Below are positions 1 to 7,562 of a DNA stretch of 64,000 nt, in pieces. Made by a program: the position numbers and the translations under genes. Positions within the stretch are counted from its first letter, which is position 1. Every line of letters starts with the position of its first letter. The stretch lies in NCBI RefSeq assembly GCF_000306115.2, contig NZ_AKWX02000020.1:434001-498000 (forward strand), read 5' to 3'. The notes below the pieces were generated by a model that did no database searches, had not been told where the DNA came from, and worked only from the letters and a program-made list of their open reading frames with translations. The stretch is from Leptospira wolffii serovar Khorat str. Khorat-H2 (GTDB lineage: Bacteria > Spirochaetota > Leptospiria > Leptospirales > Leptospiraceae).

Positions 1-200
1 TCTTTGTAATCGCCACCTGAGGTATTGAAAAGGCGCTTGGATTCCCCTCCCAGATAAGAGAGCATTTTCTTGAGTTCCGATTTGGAAGGAGGAGTCTCCC
101 GAATCGGCTTCCTTTCAAAGGGGATCTTTTTGGATTCCAGGTATTTCAAGGCGTTTCTACAGGTGCTGCAATTCTTGTATTCGTAGACTTTCAATTTCAC
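1..200 (-). CDS. ArsC/Spx-family thioredoxin-fold protein (partial, runs off the left edge)
   Basis: The first 66 residues read from a GTG at 200. They give a beta strand followed by a Cys-Ser-Thr-Cys (CxxC) motif and Arg, then a helix and a Phe-Asn-Thr-Ser-Gly stretch near the edge. This is the usual layout of the ArsC/YffB/Spx family, whose members are small cytosolic thiol-redox proteins or transcriptional cofactors. The LFNTSG motif is typical of the ArsC-like reductase-type branch. An AGGGG ribosome-binding sequence lies about 8 bases before the GTG. The gene is divergent from fliG. The C-terminal half is outside the window, so arsenate reductase and Spx-like roles cannot be separated. 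Confidence 0.8.
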   Translation of the reverse strand, partial: MKLKVYEYKNCSTCRNALKYLESKKIPFERKPIRETPPSKSELKKMLSYLGGESKRLFNTSGGDYK

Positions 201-223
201 GGTTTACCCCTTCGGCTCCTTCC

Positions 224-238
224 TAAATTCGGAATTTA
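224..238. promoter_or_regulatory. 15-bp odd palindrome between the ArsC-like gene and fliG
   Basis: TAAATTC and its exact reverse complement GAATTTA flank a single G. It sits 24 bases upstream of the ArsC-like start and about 40 bases from the fliG promoter. It could be an operator for the divergent pair or a chance AT-rich dyad. Confidence 0.3.
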
Positions 239-278
239 TGTCTTCTTTGCAAGCTCGTTGCGAAGAAAAAACTTTGCC

Positions 279-307
279 TTGAAAACGGGAATTCTTGCCG
301 ATATGAT
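279..307 (+). promoter_or_regulatory. Sigma70-type promoter for fliG
   Basis: TTGAAA at 279-284 and TATGAT at 302-307 are separated by exactly 17 bases, each 5/6 to consensus. Expected initiation is near 313-315, giving a very short leader that begins at the AGGAAG (313-318) ribosome-binding site. This suggests fliG here is vegetatively transcribed rather than through a flagellar sigma-28 promoter. Confidence 0.55.
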
Positions 308-330
308 TCCTTAGGAAGCTCGTACTAACA

Positions 331-1344
331 GTGCTGAATAAAAAAACCACCCTTACCGGAAGACAGAAAGCGGCCATATTCCTAATCGCCGTAGGGTCCG
401 ACGTATCTTCGGAGATATTCAAGCATTTACGGGAAGATGAGATCGAACAGATCACGTTCGAGATCGCCCGTCTGGATAAGATCACTCCCGAAGACAAGGA
501 AAAGGTTCTTGTAGAATTCAACGAACTCATGATGGCCCAGGAGTTCATCTCCAACGGGGGTATCGATTTCGCCAGAGGGCTCCTCGAGAAAGCCTTGGGA
601 AACCAGAAGGCAATCGATATCATCAATCGACTTACTTCCAGTTTGCAGGTACGTCCCTTCGATTTTATCCGTAGAACGGACCCTCAACACTTATTGAACT
701 TTATCCAAAACGAACACCCTCAGACGATCGCTTTGATTTTATCCTATTTAGATCCTCAAAAAGCCTCCAGTATCCTTTCCGGGTTACCTCATACCATCCA
801 GGCGGAGGTCGCTAAAAGGATCGCTACGATGGACCGGGTTTCGCCTGACGTTCTTCGAGAAGTGGAACGGGTCTTGGAGAGAAAACTTTCCACACTCGCG
901 AGTGAGGATTACACCTCTGCGGGTGGTATCGATTCAGTCGTGGAAATTCTCAACCTGGTGGATCGGGGAACGGAGAAAACGATCATCGAGGCCTTGGAGG
1001 AAGAAGACCCGGAACTTGCGGAAGAGATCAAGAAGCGGATGTTCGTATTCGAGGATATCGTATTACTCGACGACCGAGCCATCCAGAAAGTCTTGCGAGA
1101 AGTGGATAACTCCGATCTCGCAAAAGCGCTCAAATCCGTGGATACGGAAGTGCAGGAAAAAATCTTCAAGAACATGTCTAAACGCGCCGCGAACTTGCTG
1201 CGGGAGGATATGGACTTCATGGGACCGATCCGTATCAAAGACGTGGAAGACGCTCAGCAAAAAATCGTTAATATCATTCGTAAGCTGGAAGAATCCGGAG
1301 ATATCGTCGTCGCTCGCGCAGGCGAGGACGAACTCGTTATGTGA
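331..1344 (+). CDS. fliG: Flagellar motor switch protein FliG
   Basis: 337 residues, the normal FliG length (335-345). FliG forms the rotor ring facing the MotA stator and sets torque generation; in spirochetes the flagella are periplasmic. The protein shows an N-terminal domain that contacts FliF, the middle-domain EHPQ motif at residues 128-131 used to bind FliM, and a C-terminal domain rich in alternating Asp/Glu/Lys/Arg typical of the torque helix. The GTG start at 331 has AGGAAG upstream. A membrane adenylate cyclase gene begins 9 bases after the stop, so the two are probably co-transcribed. Leptospires carry more than one fliG, so which paralogue this is remains open. Confidence 0.96.
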   Translation: MLNKKTTLTGRQKAAIFLIAVGSDVSSEIFKHLREDEIEQITFEIARLDKITPEDKEKVLVEFNELMMAQEFISNGGIDFARGLLEKALGNQKAIDIINRLTSSLQVRPFDFIRRTDPQHLLNFIQNEHPQTIALILSYLDPQKASSILSGLPHTIQAEVAKRIATMDRVSPDVLREVERVLERKLSTLASEDYTSAGGIDSVVEILNLVDRGTEKTIIEALEEEDPELAEEIKKRMFVFEDIVLLDDRAIQKVLREVDNSDLAKALKSVDTEVQEKIFKNMSKRAANLLREDMDFMGPIRIKDVEDAQQKIVNIIRKLEESGDIVVARAGEDELVM

Positions 1345-1353
1345 GGTCCCGAA

Positions 1354-3558
1354 TTGGGCCGTTATATATCCAAGAAAACATTCTTCGGGATCTGCGTCGC
1401 TTTACTCGTAATCCAATTCGGATGTATCGGAGAACAGTCTTTCTCCCAACAAGTCGATTTTGCCGATTTGGAATGGAAGGCTCATTGGGTCACAAAGCCT
1501 AAAAAAGAAAATCCTACCCCTGAAGCGAATCCGAAAGGAAAGAAAGTAGCAACTCCCGTTTCGGAAGAATGGGAAGATCTTCCCCCACTACCTTGGACTT
1601 TCACCGCGATCTATCCTATTGCCCCTGATTCTGGGGTCCATAGGATAGATGTTAAAGCCGAGTTCGATTTATCCAAAGACAATCCTCTTCTAAAAGTTCC
1701 TTCGGGATTGTATCTACCGGATATCGGAGAGAACTGGCGGATATTACTTAACGGAAACGTTTTAAAAGAAGAATGGTACGGAAACGACGGAGATTCCTTG
1801 GAAACGAAGAGAGCTCTAAAGAGCCTGATCGTTCCGATAGATTCGGGAATTCTCAAACCGGGTAAGAACGAGATCCGAATAGAATTCAAGGGAGAATCGG
1901 ATAGCAATCCATACATCCATAACGATCATTTCGGGTTTTATCATAAGAGAAACTTCCGGATCTCCTCCTTGGAAGAGATTTATAATTCCTCTTCCGAATA
2001 CTTGGACATTTTCCTATTCGGGATTTATTTCATCTTCGGATTCTATCATGTTCTATTCTTTGTTACGAGAAAACAGGACTTATACTACCTGTATTTCGGA
2101 TTCTTCTCTTTACTGTCTTCGATTTACTTTTATCTGACTTCTTTCCATATATATAATAAATTCATCAATTACTGGGTCGGAACCGATACGGAGATCTTCT
2201 TTCGTACGGAAGTCGCGGCTTTGATTCCTATCGTTCCGGTATTTATGTTGTTCGCTCGGGATTTCTTTTACAAACAGGAGGGGAAATTCTGGGCAATCCG
2301 TATATTCTGCGGCTTCAGCGCTTTATTATTCGTAACCAATTGGGTGTTGCCGTTTAAGTACATTCTCATTAATCTAACGGCGTATCAAATTCTTCTCATA
2401 CCTATGCTGCTTTACGTAATCGTATTCTCCATCAATTCGATTCGTAAGAAAAAACCTGACTCTATCAAATTGGCGATCGGAATAGGAGTCTGCACGGTAT
2501 TCGGGATCTGGGACACCTTGGATGCGATTTTGAAAATCGTAGGGATCCATTATCCTTTCTTTAAAATAGCTTACTCCGTTTTTATTTTAGTGATTATTAG
2601 CCTTTTGGTTTCCCGCTACGTAAGTCTTTATAAAGAATCCCAGGCTTTAAATCTTGTGATTTCCAGACAGAGGGACGCATTTTATAGATTCGTTCCTTCC
2701 GAATTCATATCCATCCTGGATCGCGAGAGTCCCGTGGAGATCAAGATCGGAGATTCCAAGGAAAAGACCATGTCCGTTTTCTTCGCGGATCTTAGAGGTT
2801 ACACTACGGTTTCCGAGAAGTTGAGTCCGGATGAGAATATTAAGTATCTGAACCGGTATTTTTCCGGATTCGAGGACATTATTTTTAAGAATGCGGGTTT
2901 CGTGGATAAGTATATCGGCGACGCGATTATGGCGCTCTTTTCGGATCATAGCGAAAGAGCGGAGAAGCAGAATTTCAACTCCGCCGACAACGCACTCCAA
3001 TCTGCGATCGATATGGTTCGCTTCGTTCATTCCTTGAATGACGGAAACGGAGTGGGCGCGGATTTGGGAATCGGTGTGAATACCGGTCCTTTGATTTTAG
3101 GGACAGTAGGAAGTGAAAGACGAATCGATACGACCGTCGTAGGCGATACAGTGAATCTTGCCTCGAGGGTCCAGAGTTTGACTAGTTTTTATAAGACTAA
3201 AATTCTCGTGACTCATCATAGTTTCCTACGATTGAACTTACTCTCGGATGTAAAGGCTAGGGAAATCGATACTGTAATCGTTAAAGGAAAAACCCAACCG
3301 GTCATTTTATACGAAGTGTATGAAGCGGACGATCCGGAATCGATAGAATGGAAGGACAGGGCAAAAACCAAATTGAACGAAGGAATCGCCTTGTATAAGG
3401 CAGGCCAGTTTAAATCGGCCTTCTCTTTGTTTCGGGACCTATATAGAGAAAGACCCTTGGACAGCGTAGTCCGTCTTTATGCCAAGAGAACCAAACTCTT
3501 CATGCAGCAAGCTCTTCCTAACGATTGGGACGGGATTTTCCGCCTGCATAAGAAATAA
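1354..3558 (+). CDS. Membrane adenylate cyclase with 7TM sensor (7TMR-DISM type) and class III catalytic domain
   Basis: 734 residues from a TTG at 1354. An N-terminal secretion signal, with a Cys that might act as a lipobox, leads into an extracytoplasmic beta-rich domain (about 45-210), then seven membrane segments (about 215-435), a short coiled linker and a class III cyclase domain (about 465-650). The two metal-binding aspartates lie in FFADLRGYT (about 475) and DKYIGDAIMALF (about 520). The Lys beside the second Asp and the GDTVNLASR motif point to ATP rather than GTP as substrate. A C-terminal helical tail (about 660-734) looks TPR-like. The product is predicted to be cAMP in response to an unknown external signal. 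It follows fliG by 9 bases. Confidence 0.9.
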   Translation: MGRYISKKTFFGICVALLVIQFGCIGEQSFSQQVDFADLEWKAHWVTKPKKENPTPEANPKGKKVATPVSEEWEDLPPLPWTFTAIYPIAPDSGVHRIDVKAEFDLSKDNPLLKVPSGLYLPDIGENWRILLNGNVLKEEWYGNDGDSLETKRALKSLIVPIDSGILKPGKNEIRIEFKGESDSNPYIHNDHFGFYHKRNFRISSLEEIYNSSSEYLDIFLFGIYFIFGFYHVLFFVTRKQDLYYLYFGFFSLLSSIYFYLTSFHIYNKFINYWVGTDTEIFFRTEVAALIPIVPVFMLFARDFFYKQEGKFWAIRIFCGFSALLFVTNWVLPFKYILINLTAYQILLIPMLLYVIVFSINSIRKKKPDSIKLAIGIGVCTVFGIWDTLDAILKIVGIHYPFFKIAYSVFILVIISLLVSRYVSLYKESQALNLVISRQRDAFYRFVPSEFISILDRESPVEIKIGDSKEKTMSVFFADLRGYTTVSEKLSPDENIKYLNRYFSGFEDIIFKNAGFVDKYIGDAIMALFSDHSERAEKQNFNSADNALQSAIDMVRFVHSLNDGNGVGADLGIGVNTGPLILGTVGSERRIDTTVVGDTVNLASRVQSLTSFYKTKILVTHHSFLRLNLLSDVKAREIDTVIVKGKTQPVILYEVYEADDPESIEWKDRAKTKLNEGIALYKAGQFKSAFSLFRDLYRERPLDSVVRLYAKRTKLFMQQALPNDWDGIFRLHKK

Positions 3559-3563
3559 GATTT

Positions 3564-3598
3564 TTACGATTTCTACTTCGATCGAAGCCGTAATTTTT
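3564..3598 (+). terminator. Possible intrinsic terminator after the adenylate cyclase
   Basis: TTACG at 3564 pairs with CGTAA at 3589-3593, enclosing the perfect palindrome CTTCGATCGAAG (3576-3587), and five T residues follow. The stem is interrupted, so strength is uncertain. Confidence 0.45.
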
Positions 3599-3717
3599 AA
3601 TTCTTTCGCAAGCACGGATCCTTTTTTTGGGAAACTCCGGAACCTTAACTCTGTCTTAATTAGAAGCATTTGCAAGAATGCGATCATCTTCTCTCCGGAA
3701 CCAAAGGTTTGCTTTTG

Positions 3718-4233
3718 ATGAGATACTTAGGAATAATCACTACTCTATCATTCTTTTCTTGGTCTTCCTTATTAGCCGAGTCGAAATCGGATCTACCCGA
3801 ATTTAGATTAGCGGACCAAAAGGGAGTCGTGTTCCGTTCCGATTCCGCTAAAGGAAACGTGTATTTTCTTTTGGGTTGCGGATTCAAAGATGTGGTTCTT
3901 TGCAGAAAACACGGGAGAAAGATTTATTGGAAGATGCAGACATTTCTACAAGAGGAGGACAAGGTCTTATTCTCCGCTTATCTGGACTTAAAAGGAGCGC
4001 CTAAGCCGGTTTTCGATTATATCTCCGGAGAAAAGGATAAGGATTATGAAAGCCTCCTTTTGGATAAAGACGGCGTATTGAAAGAGGGTTTAATGGACGG
4101 AAAATCCTATCTTCGCGTTTATTCTCCTAAGGGAAAACTTTTGCATATCGAATATTTTGAATCCGTAGACGATACGAAAGTTTCCGAATTATTCGAATAT
4201 ATCAAGAAGTATAGAAGAGGGAAAGGCAAATGA
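3718..4233 (+). CDS. Secreted protein, possibly thioredoxin-like, function unknown
   Basis: 171 residues from the ATG at 3718, chosen because it opens directly on a signal peptide with a hydrophobic core at residues 4-18 and an LLAES cleavage region. The mature part begins with an LPEFRLADQKG-like stretch reminiscent of redoxin/TlpA proteins, followed by a hydrophobic strand ending in a Gly-Cys-Gly. The redox CxxC motif is absent: only two widely separated Cys are seen, in GCG and VVLC. A thioredoxin fold used for structure or binding rather than disulfide exchange is possible but is inference. The stop overlaps the start of the next lipoprotein gene by 4 bases, so the two are translationally coupled. 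Confidence 0.75.
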   Translation: MRYLGIITTLSFFSWSSLLAESKSDLPEFRLADQKGVVFRSDSAKGNVYFLLGCGFKDVVLCRKHGRKIYWKMQTFLQEEDKVLFSAYLDLKGAPKPVFDYISGEKDKDYESLLLDKDGVLKEGLMDGKSYLRVYSPKGKLLHIEYFESVDDTKVSELFEYIKKYRRGKGK

Positions 4234-5417
4234 AGTTTTTATCCCTTCTTCCGTTCTTATTATTGATACTGCAATGTACTACCCACCATCCTGCCGCGGC
4301 CGATTATTTCGAAAAGTATTTCGCTTACCAAGAAGTAATTCAAAAGGAAGTCGAAGACGACGATATAAGATCCATCATCTACGGAAATCCTGAGTCGGAC
4401 GGAGAGGGCAATTTTCATGAAAAGGACGGAAAGCTTCTTCTTTCTCTCCGATTGTTCGAAAACGGCGGTAAAATCGGGAATGAGATCTCCGGTTCCCCTT
4501 TTACCTTAACCCCTTTCAGTCCGTATACGATCTCGGTGGAAGCCAAGAAGAACGAATTCAGAAAAAAGAATACGTACAAGATAAAACGCACGGTGGAAAT
4601 GATTTCTCCGGAAGCGAGCGTATTCGACGTTTTTCCGGTTATGGACGAATCGGTTTCCAAGCTGCGAAAAGCGGATCTATCCCAGGTCCAAAAATTATCG
4701 GAGGTGCAAAAGTTTCTTTGTGAGAACTTCGATTGCAGCATATCGAAAGAAGAAGGAATCCTATTTTTAAGATATACTTTGTCGGAAAGAATGAGGGAGA
4801 AGTTTCCTCAAACCTACAAGAAACTTTCCAAGAGATTGGACCAGGTAGCATTTCGATTCCAGATCTTCCAACCGGGCGGATTCTCCAAAGGTATTGAAGT
4901 ATATAACGAAAAAAGAACGATTATATTGGGAATTCCGGATTCAGCGGTGGGACATTGGTCTCATCCAAAGTCGATTCACATTAGATCTTACTTTTATATC
5001 AGTATCCTCGGCCTGAAAGTAGACATACGAGGACTTGGATATACATTTCGCTTTTCTAAATCCGGAAATACGGACATAGTCTCCGGAGAATTCACTAAGA
5101 TTCCCGAAACGAATATCGGAGGCAGATTCCTATCCGTCTTTCCTCCGGGCATGGTGAATTTTTTTATCCCGGAAGACATGAATCAGTATGCGGACGATTC
5201 TTTCGAGTTGATGGTGAAAGGTTCGGACGCGGACGGAGGAAATCGATTTCAGACCAAGACGATCCGAAACGGGAACAAGACAAAAGTGATTCTCACTTCC
5301 GAATCGGAGATTTTCAGGGACCGCTTTCTTCCCTTTAAATCGAAAGATCGAGACGACGAGCCGGGCTTTTTCTCTAGTTTAGGAAAAGCGCTTATTAGAG
5401 ATTTACGCGGTAAATGA
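4230..5417 (+). CDS. Putative lipoprotein of unknown function
   Basis: 395 residues. The N-terminus MKFLSLLPFLLLILQC is a lipoprotein signal with Cys16 as the lipidation site; leptospiral lipoboxes are looser than those of E. coli. The rest is soluble, rich in charged residues and predicted beta strands, with two Cys near residues 165-172 and a central block about a bell-shaped strand region (240-330). I recognise no domain. It overlaps the preceding secreted protein by ATGA and probably acts with it in the envelope. The C-terminus ends with a basic, Asp-rich segment. Confidence 0.8.
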   Translation: MKFLSLLPFLLLILQCTTHHPAAADYFEKYFAYQEVIQKEVEDDDIRSIIYGNPESDGEGNFHEKDGKLLLSLRLFENGGKIGNEISGSPFTLTPFSPYTISVEAKKNEFRKKNTYKIKRTVEMISPEASVFDVFPVMDESVSKLRKADLSQVQKLSEVQKFLCENFDCSISKEEGILFLRYTLSERMREKFPQTYKKLSKRLDQVAFRFQIFQPGGFSKGIEVYNEKRTIILGIPDSAVGHWSHPKSIHIRSYFYISILGLKVDIRGLGYTFRFSKSGNTDIVSGEFTKIPETNIGGRFLSVFPPGMVNFFIPEDMNQYADDSFELMVKGSDADGGNRFQTKTIRNGNKTKVILTSESEIFRDRFLPFKSKDRDDEPGFFSSLGKALIRDLRGK

Positions 5418-5428
5418 TTTTTTAATAA

Positions 5429-5446
5429 CTTCAAGTTAACTTGAAG
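5429..5446. promoter_or_regulatory. Perfect 18-bp palindrome closely matching a SoxR box
   Basis: CTTCAAGTTAACTTGAAG is a perfect dyad. Its inner 14 bases, TCAAGTTAACTTGA, are the same as the core of the enterobacterial SoxR operator (CCTCAAGTTAACTTGAGG); only the second base of each arm differs. MerR-family operators sit in long 18-20 base spacers, and the flanks give weak -35 (ATAACT, 5425-5430) and -10 (TTTAAA, 5449-5454) matches 18 bases apart. Alternative: a 7-bp stem with TTAA loop followed by ATTTT, acting as a weak terminator for the lipoprotein gene. Confidence 0.5.
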
Positions 5447-5460
5447 ATTTTAAAACGAAC

Positions 5461-5513
5461 TTAGAAACTTTCTAAAACTGCTTGACTTACCCCCTTTTGG
5501 AAGGAATCTTAAT
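5461..5513 (+). promoter_or_regulatory. Second palindrome plus candidate promoter of the PuuD-like/cytochrome operon
   Basis: TTAGAAA-C-TTTCTAA (5461-5475) is a perfect 15-bp dyad ending 6 bases before a good -35 hexamer TTGACT (5482-5487). The -10 is weaker: AATCTT at 5505-5510 with a 17-base spacer, or CTTAAT at 5508-5513 with 20. The dyad placement would suit an activator or repressor site. Confidence 0.35.
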
Positions 5514-5566
5514 TCGATCCGACGATACAAGCCGGATAGAATTTCAGAACTGTGTGTGGAGGAATC

Positions 5567-6268
5567 ATGGAATTTACCCTCTTTACTACTCAGCAGGGTC
5601 TTTATTTCCTAGTTAAGTATATTCACTTTCTAGCGGGAATAACTTGGATCGGTTTGCTGTACTACCTAAATTTCGTTCAAGGACCATTCTTTAACGAAAC
5701 GGATGCCGAAACTAAAAAGAATGCGACCCAAAAATTGGTTCCGCGCGTGCTTTGGTGGTTCCGATGGGGAGCGATGTTCACTCTGCTTTCCGGTCTTATT
5801 ATGATTGCGCTCGCTATCAGCAGCGGAATTCCGCATAACTCTCAGTGGTTTGTAGTGATCCTCGTGGGAGCAATCTTCGGAATTCTCATGTGGGCAAACG
5901 TTTGGTTCGTAATCTGGCCGAATCAGAAAGTGGTTATCGCTAAAGCCAAGGGAGAAACTACCGTGGATCCGGCTCCGAACGCGAACCGAGCATTCGTAGC
6001 GTCTCGTACGAACGTGTTTTTCTCTATCCCGATGCTTTTCGCGATGGGAGCGGCAAGAAACCTTCCTCTTAGCTACAGCCCCGATAAATTGCAGATCTTT
6101 CTGGGAATCATCGGATTAATCGCACTTTTGGTCGAAATCAACGCTTTGACTGCGGATCAGAACGGGCCTACCATTAAACCCGTAAAGACCGTTAAGGGAG
6201 TAATCACCAGCGGACTCGTATTCGCTTTAGTGGTTTACGTTCTGATGGAAGCATTGTTGACCGCATAA
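5567..6268 (+). CDS. PuuD-like (DUF989, urate oxidase N-terminal family) integral membrane protein
   Basis: 233 residues from the ATG at 5567; the GGAGG at 5558-5562 decides this start over the GTG at 5552, which would place the ribosome-binding site inside the gene. About six to eight hydrophobic segments are seen. The opening HFLAGITWIGLLYYLNFVQ and the RVLWWFRWGAMFTLLSG stretch are characteristic of the membrane domain of PuuD-type urate hydroxylases, which contains histidine/tryptophan-rich helices. Full PuuD carries a C-terminal cytochrome c domain; here it is missing, but a separate c-type cytochrome gene begins 10 bases downstream. Urate as substrate is inference: no other purine-degradation gene is visible. 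Confidence 0.8.
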   Translation: MEFTLFTTQQGLYFLVKYIHFLAGITWIGLLYYLNFVQGPFFNETDAETKKNATQKLVPRVLWWFRWGAMFTLLSGLIMIALAISSGIPHNSQWFVVILVGAIFGILMWANVWFVIWPNQKVVIAKAKGETTVDPAPNANRAFVASRTNVFFSIPMLFAMGAARNLPLSYSPDKLQIFLGIIGLIALLVEINALTADQNGPTIKPVKTVKGVITSGLVFALVVYVLMEALLTA

Positions 6269-6278
6269 GGAAACAAGA

Positions 6279-6653
6279 ATGAATTTATCCCGAACTTTAC
6301 GTGCCGGGAAAGAGAGGGGCGGTTTCTACCGCCTTTCTTTTTTAGGCCTTCTGCTTTTGTTATTCTTCTTTTCTTTGCTGACCTTTTGCAAAAAGGAAGA
6401 GGCCCTTTCTCCGATCGCTACCGAAGGAAAGGGGATCTATATGGCAAATTGCATCGCCTGCCATAATGTAAATCCTAAGATAGACGGCGCCGTAGGTCCT
6501 TCGGTGGCCAATTCTTCCTACGAGCTTTTGGAAGCGCGCATGAAAGGAGAATATCCTTCCGGATATGCACCGAAACGCCAGAGCCAAGCGATGACTCGTT
6601 TTACGTTTACGGCCGAACAATTAAAAGCTTTGGAAGAATTTTTGAAGCGCTAA
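6279..6653 (+). CDS. Small c-type cytochrome, probable lipoprotein
   Basis: 124 residues from an ATG with AAGGA 7 bases upstream. A basic N-region (Arg/Lys at 5, 8, 11, 13, 18) precedes a leucine/phenylalanine-rich core ending in LLTFC, a plausible lipobox with Cys37. The mature part has one haem site CIACH (about residues 59-63) and a later Met in QAMTRF (about 107) that can be the sixth ligand, as in class I cytochromes. It lies 10 bases after the PuuD-like gene and probably replaces the cytochrome domain fused to classical PuuD, passing electrons in the periplasm. A strong terminator-like hairpin falls within its signal-peptide coding region. Confidence 0.88.
   Translation: MNLSRTLRAGKERGGFYRLSFLGLLLLLFFFSLLTFCKKEEALSPIATEGKGIYMANCIACHNVNPKIDGAVGPSVANSSYELLEARMKGEYPSGYAPKRQSQAMTRFTFTAEQLKALEEFLKR
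6309..6342 (+). terminator. Terminator-like hairpin inside the cytochrome c signal-peptide region
   Basis: AAAGAGAGGGGCGGT (6309-6323) can pair with ACCGCCTTTCTTTTTT (from 6328) across a TTCT loop: six GC-rich pairs, two G-U pairs, then seven more pairs, ending in a T-rich run. The shape is that of an intrinsic terminator, yet it lies within codons 11-22. It may attenuate the downstream reading frame when translation lags, or be a coincidence of purine- and pyrimidine-rich codons. Confidence 0.45.
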
Positions 6654-6660
6654 ATTTATC

Positions 6661-6693
6661 TTACGATCCGGGGTGGTTTGTCCCGGATCGTAA
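6661..6693. terminator. Bidirectional hairpin between convergent genes
   Basis: TTACGATCCGGG (6661-6672) pairs perfectly with CCCGGATCGTAA (6682-6693) around a 9-base loop. It lies between the cytochrome gene and the convergent phosphatase gene and most likely ends both transcripts, although the T-tracts are short. Confidence 0.75.
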
Positions 6694-6707
6694 ATCTTAG
6701 GAAGAGC

Positions 6708-7553
6708 TTAATTTCTTCCGATAGAAACTCTTACGTTTCTAAGAATATCGATAATCTGTTTGTGAATCTTTCCATTAGAGGCAACTACTTCCGCTTGTCC
6801 GGAAAGGAAATGCTTTCCTTGGAAATCCGTCAGTTTACCTCCGGCTTCGGTTAAGATCACCGAGCTTGCGACGGTATCCCATAACTTGACGCCTTTTTCC
6901 CAAATGCCGTCCAGGACTCCTTCCGCAACCCAACAGGTATCCAACACGAAGGAACCAGTCCTTCTCATAGATCTTCCGCAGCTGATGAAAGCGGTGATAT
7001 CCGCGATCACCTCGTTTAGGATTTCTTTCCTATTGGTGGGAAAGCTGGATACCAATAGGGACCGAGCCAAGGAATCGGTGTTGGAAACGTCGATACGGAG
7101 TCCGTTCTTGAAGGCGCCTTGGCTTAGAATGGCAGAATACCTCGTGTCCATTTCAGGAGCAAATACGACTCCCGCAACGGGAGTCTCTCTATGCTCTAGA
7201 CCTACGGAGATACAATAGAGGGGAATGCCTCGAACGAAATTCATGGAACCGTCGATAGGGTCCAGAACCCAACGGAAAGAATTGCTTCCTTCGTGGCGGA
7301 AGTAATCCTCGGAAATGATAGAGTCGTTCGGAAAATTTTGCCGGATGAAATCGATCAGGAATTTACCCATCAATTCGTCGGCCTTATGAATGCGTTCTTT
7401 CTCTTCGGCTTCGGTTACGATACCGAATACTCGGATCTCTTTTTGGAGTTTTCTTGCGGATTCTAAAATCAACCCGGAAACGGATTGGACCGATTTAACA
7501 CGTTTCTTGACTTCTTCTAACGGAAAATCGATGGGGGGCGCTAGTGATTCCAT
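6708..7553 (-). CDS. Inositol monophosphatase family protein
   Basis: 281 residues, normal for the family. The metal-dependent sugar/inositol phosphatase signature is present: SEDY (Glu82), WVLDPIDGSMNF (95-106, with Asp98 and Asp101 as metal ligands), and the C-terminal LWDTVAS motif with its catalytic Asp. Possible substrates include inositol-1-phosphate, other sugar phosphates or PAP. It is the last gene of an apparent three-gene operon behind a GH42 glycosidase and an unknown protein (9-base gap), so a sugar-phosphate role is plausible but unproven. The shared hairpin at 6661-6693 follows its stop. Confidence 0.88.
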   Translation of the reverse strand: MESLAPPIDFPLEEVKKRVKSVQSVSGLILESARKLQKEIRVFGIVTEAEEKERIHKADELMGKFLIDFIRQNFPNDSIISEDYFRHEGSNSFRWVLDPIDGSMNFVRGIPLYCISVGLEHRETPVAGVVFAPEMDTRYSAILSQGAFKNGLRIDVSNTDSLARSLLVSSFPTNRKEILNEVIADITAFISCGRSMRRTGSFVLDTCWVAEGVLDGIWEKGVKLWDTVASSVILTEAGGKLTDFQGKHFLSGQAEVVASNGKIHKQIIDILRNVRVSIGRN

Positions 7554-7562
7554 GCCGGGTTC

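Noticed and set aside
902..1411. Plus-strand frame of 169 residues across the fliG end
   Set aside because: Very Arg/Ser/Trp-rich text typical of an out-of-frame read; fliG explains the DNA.
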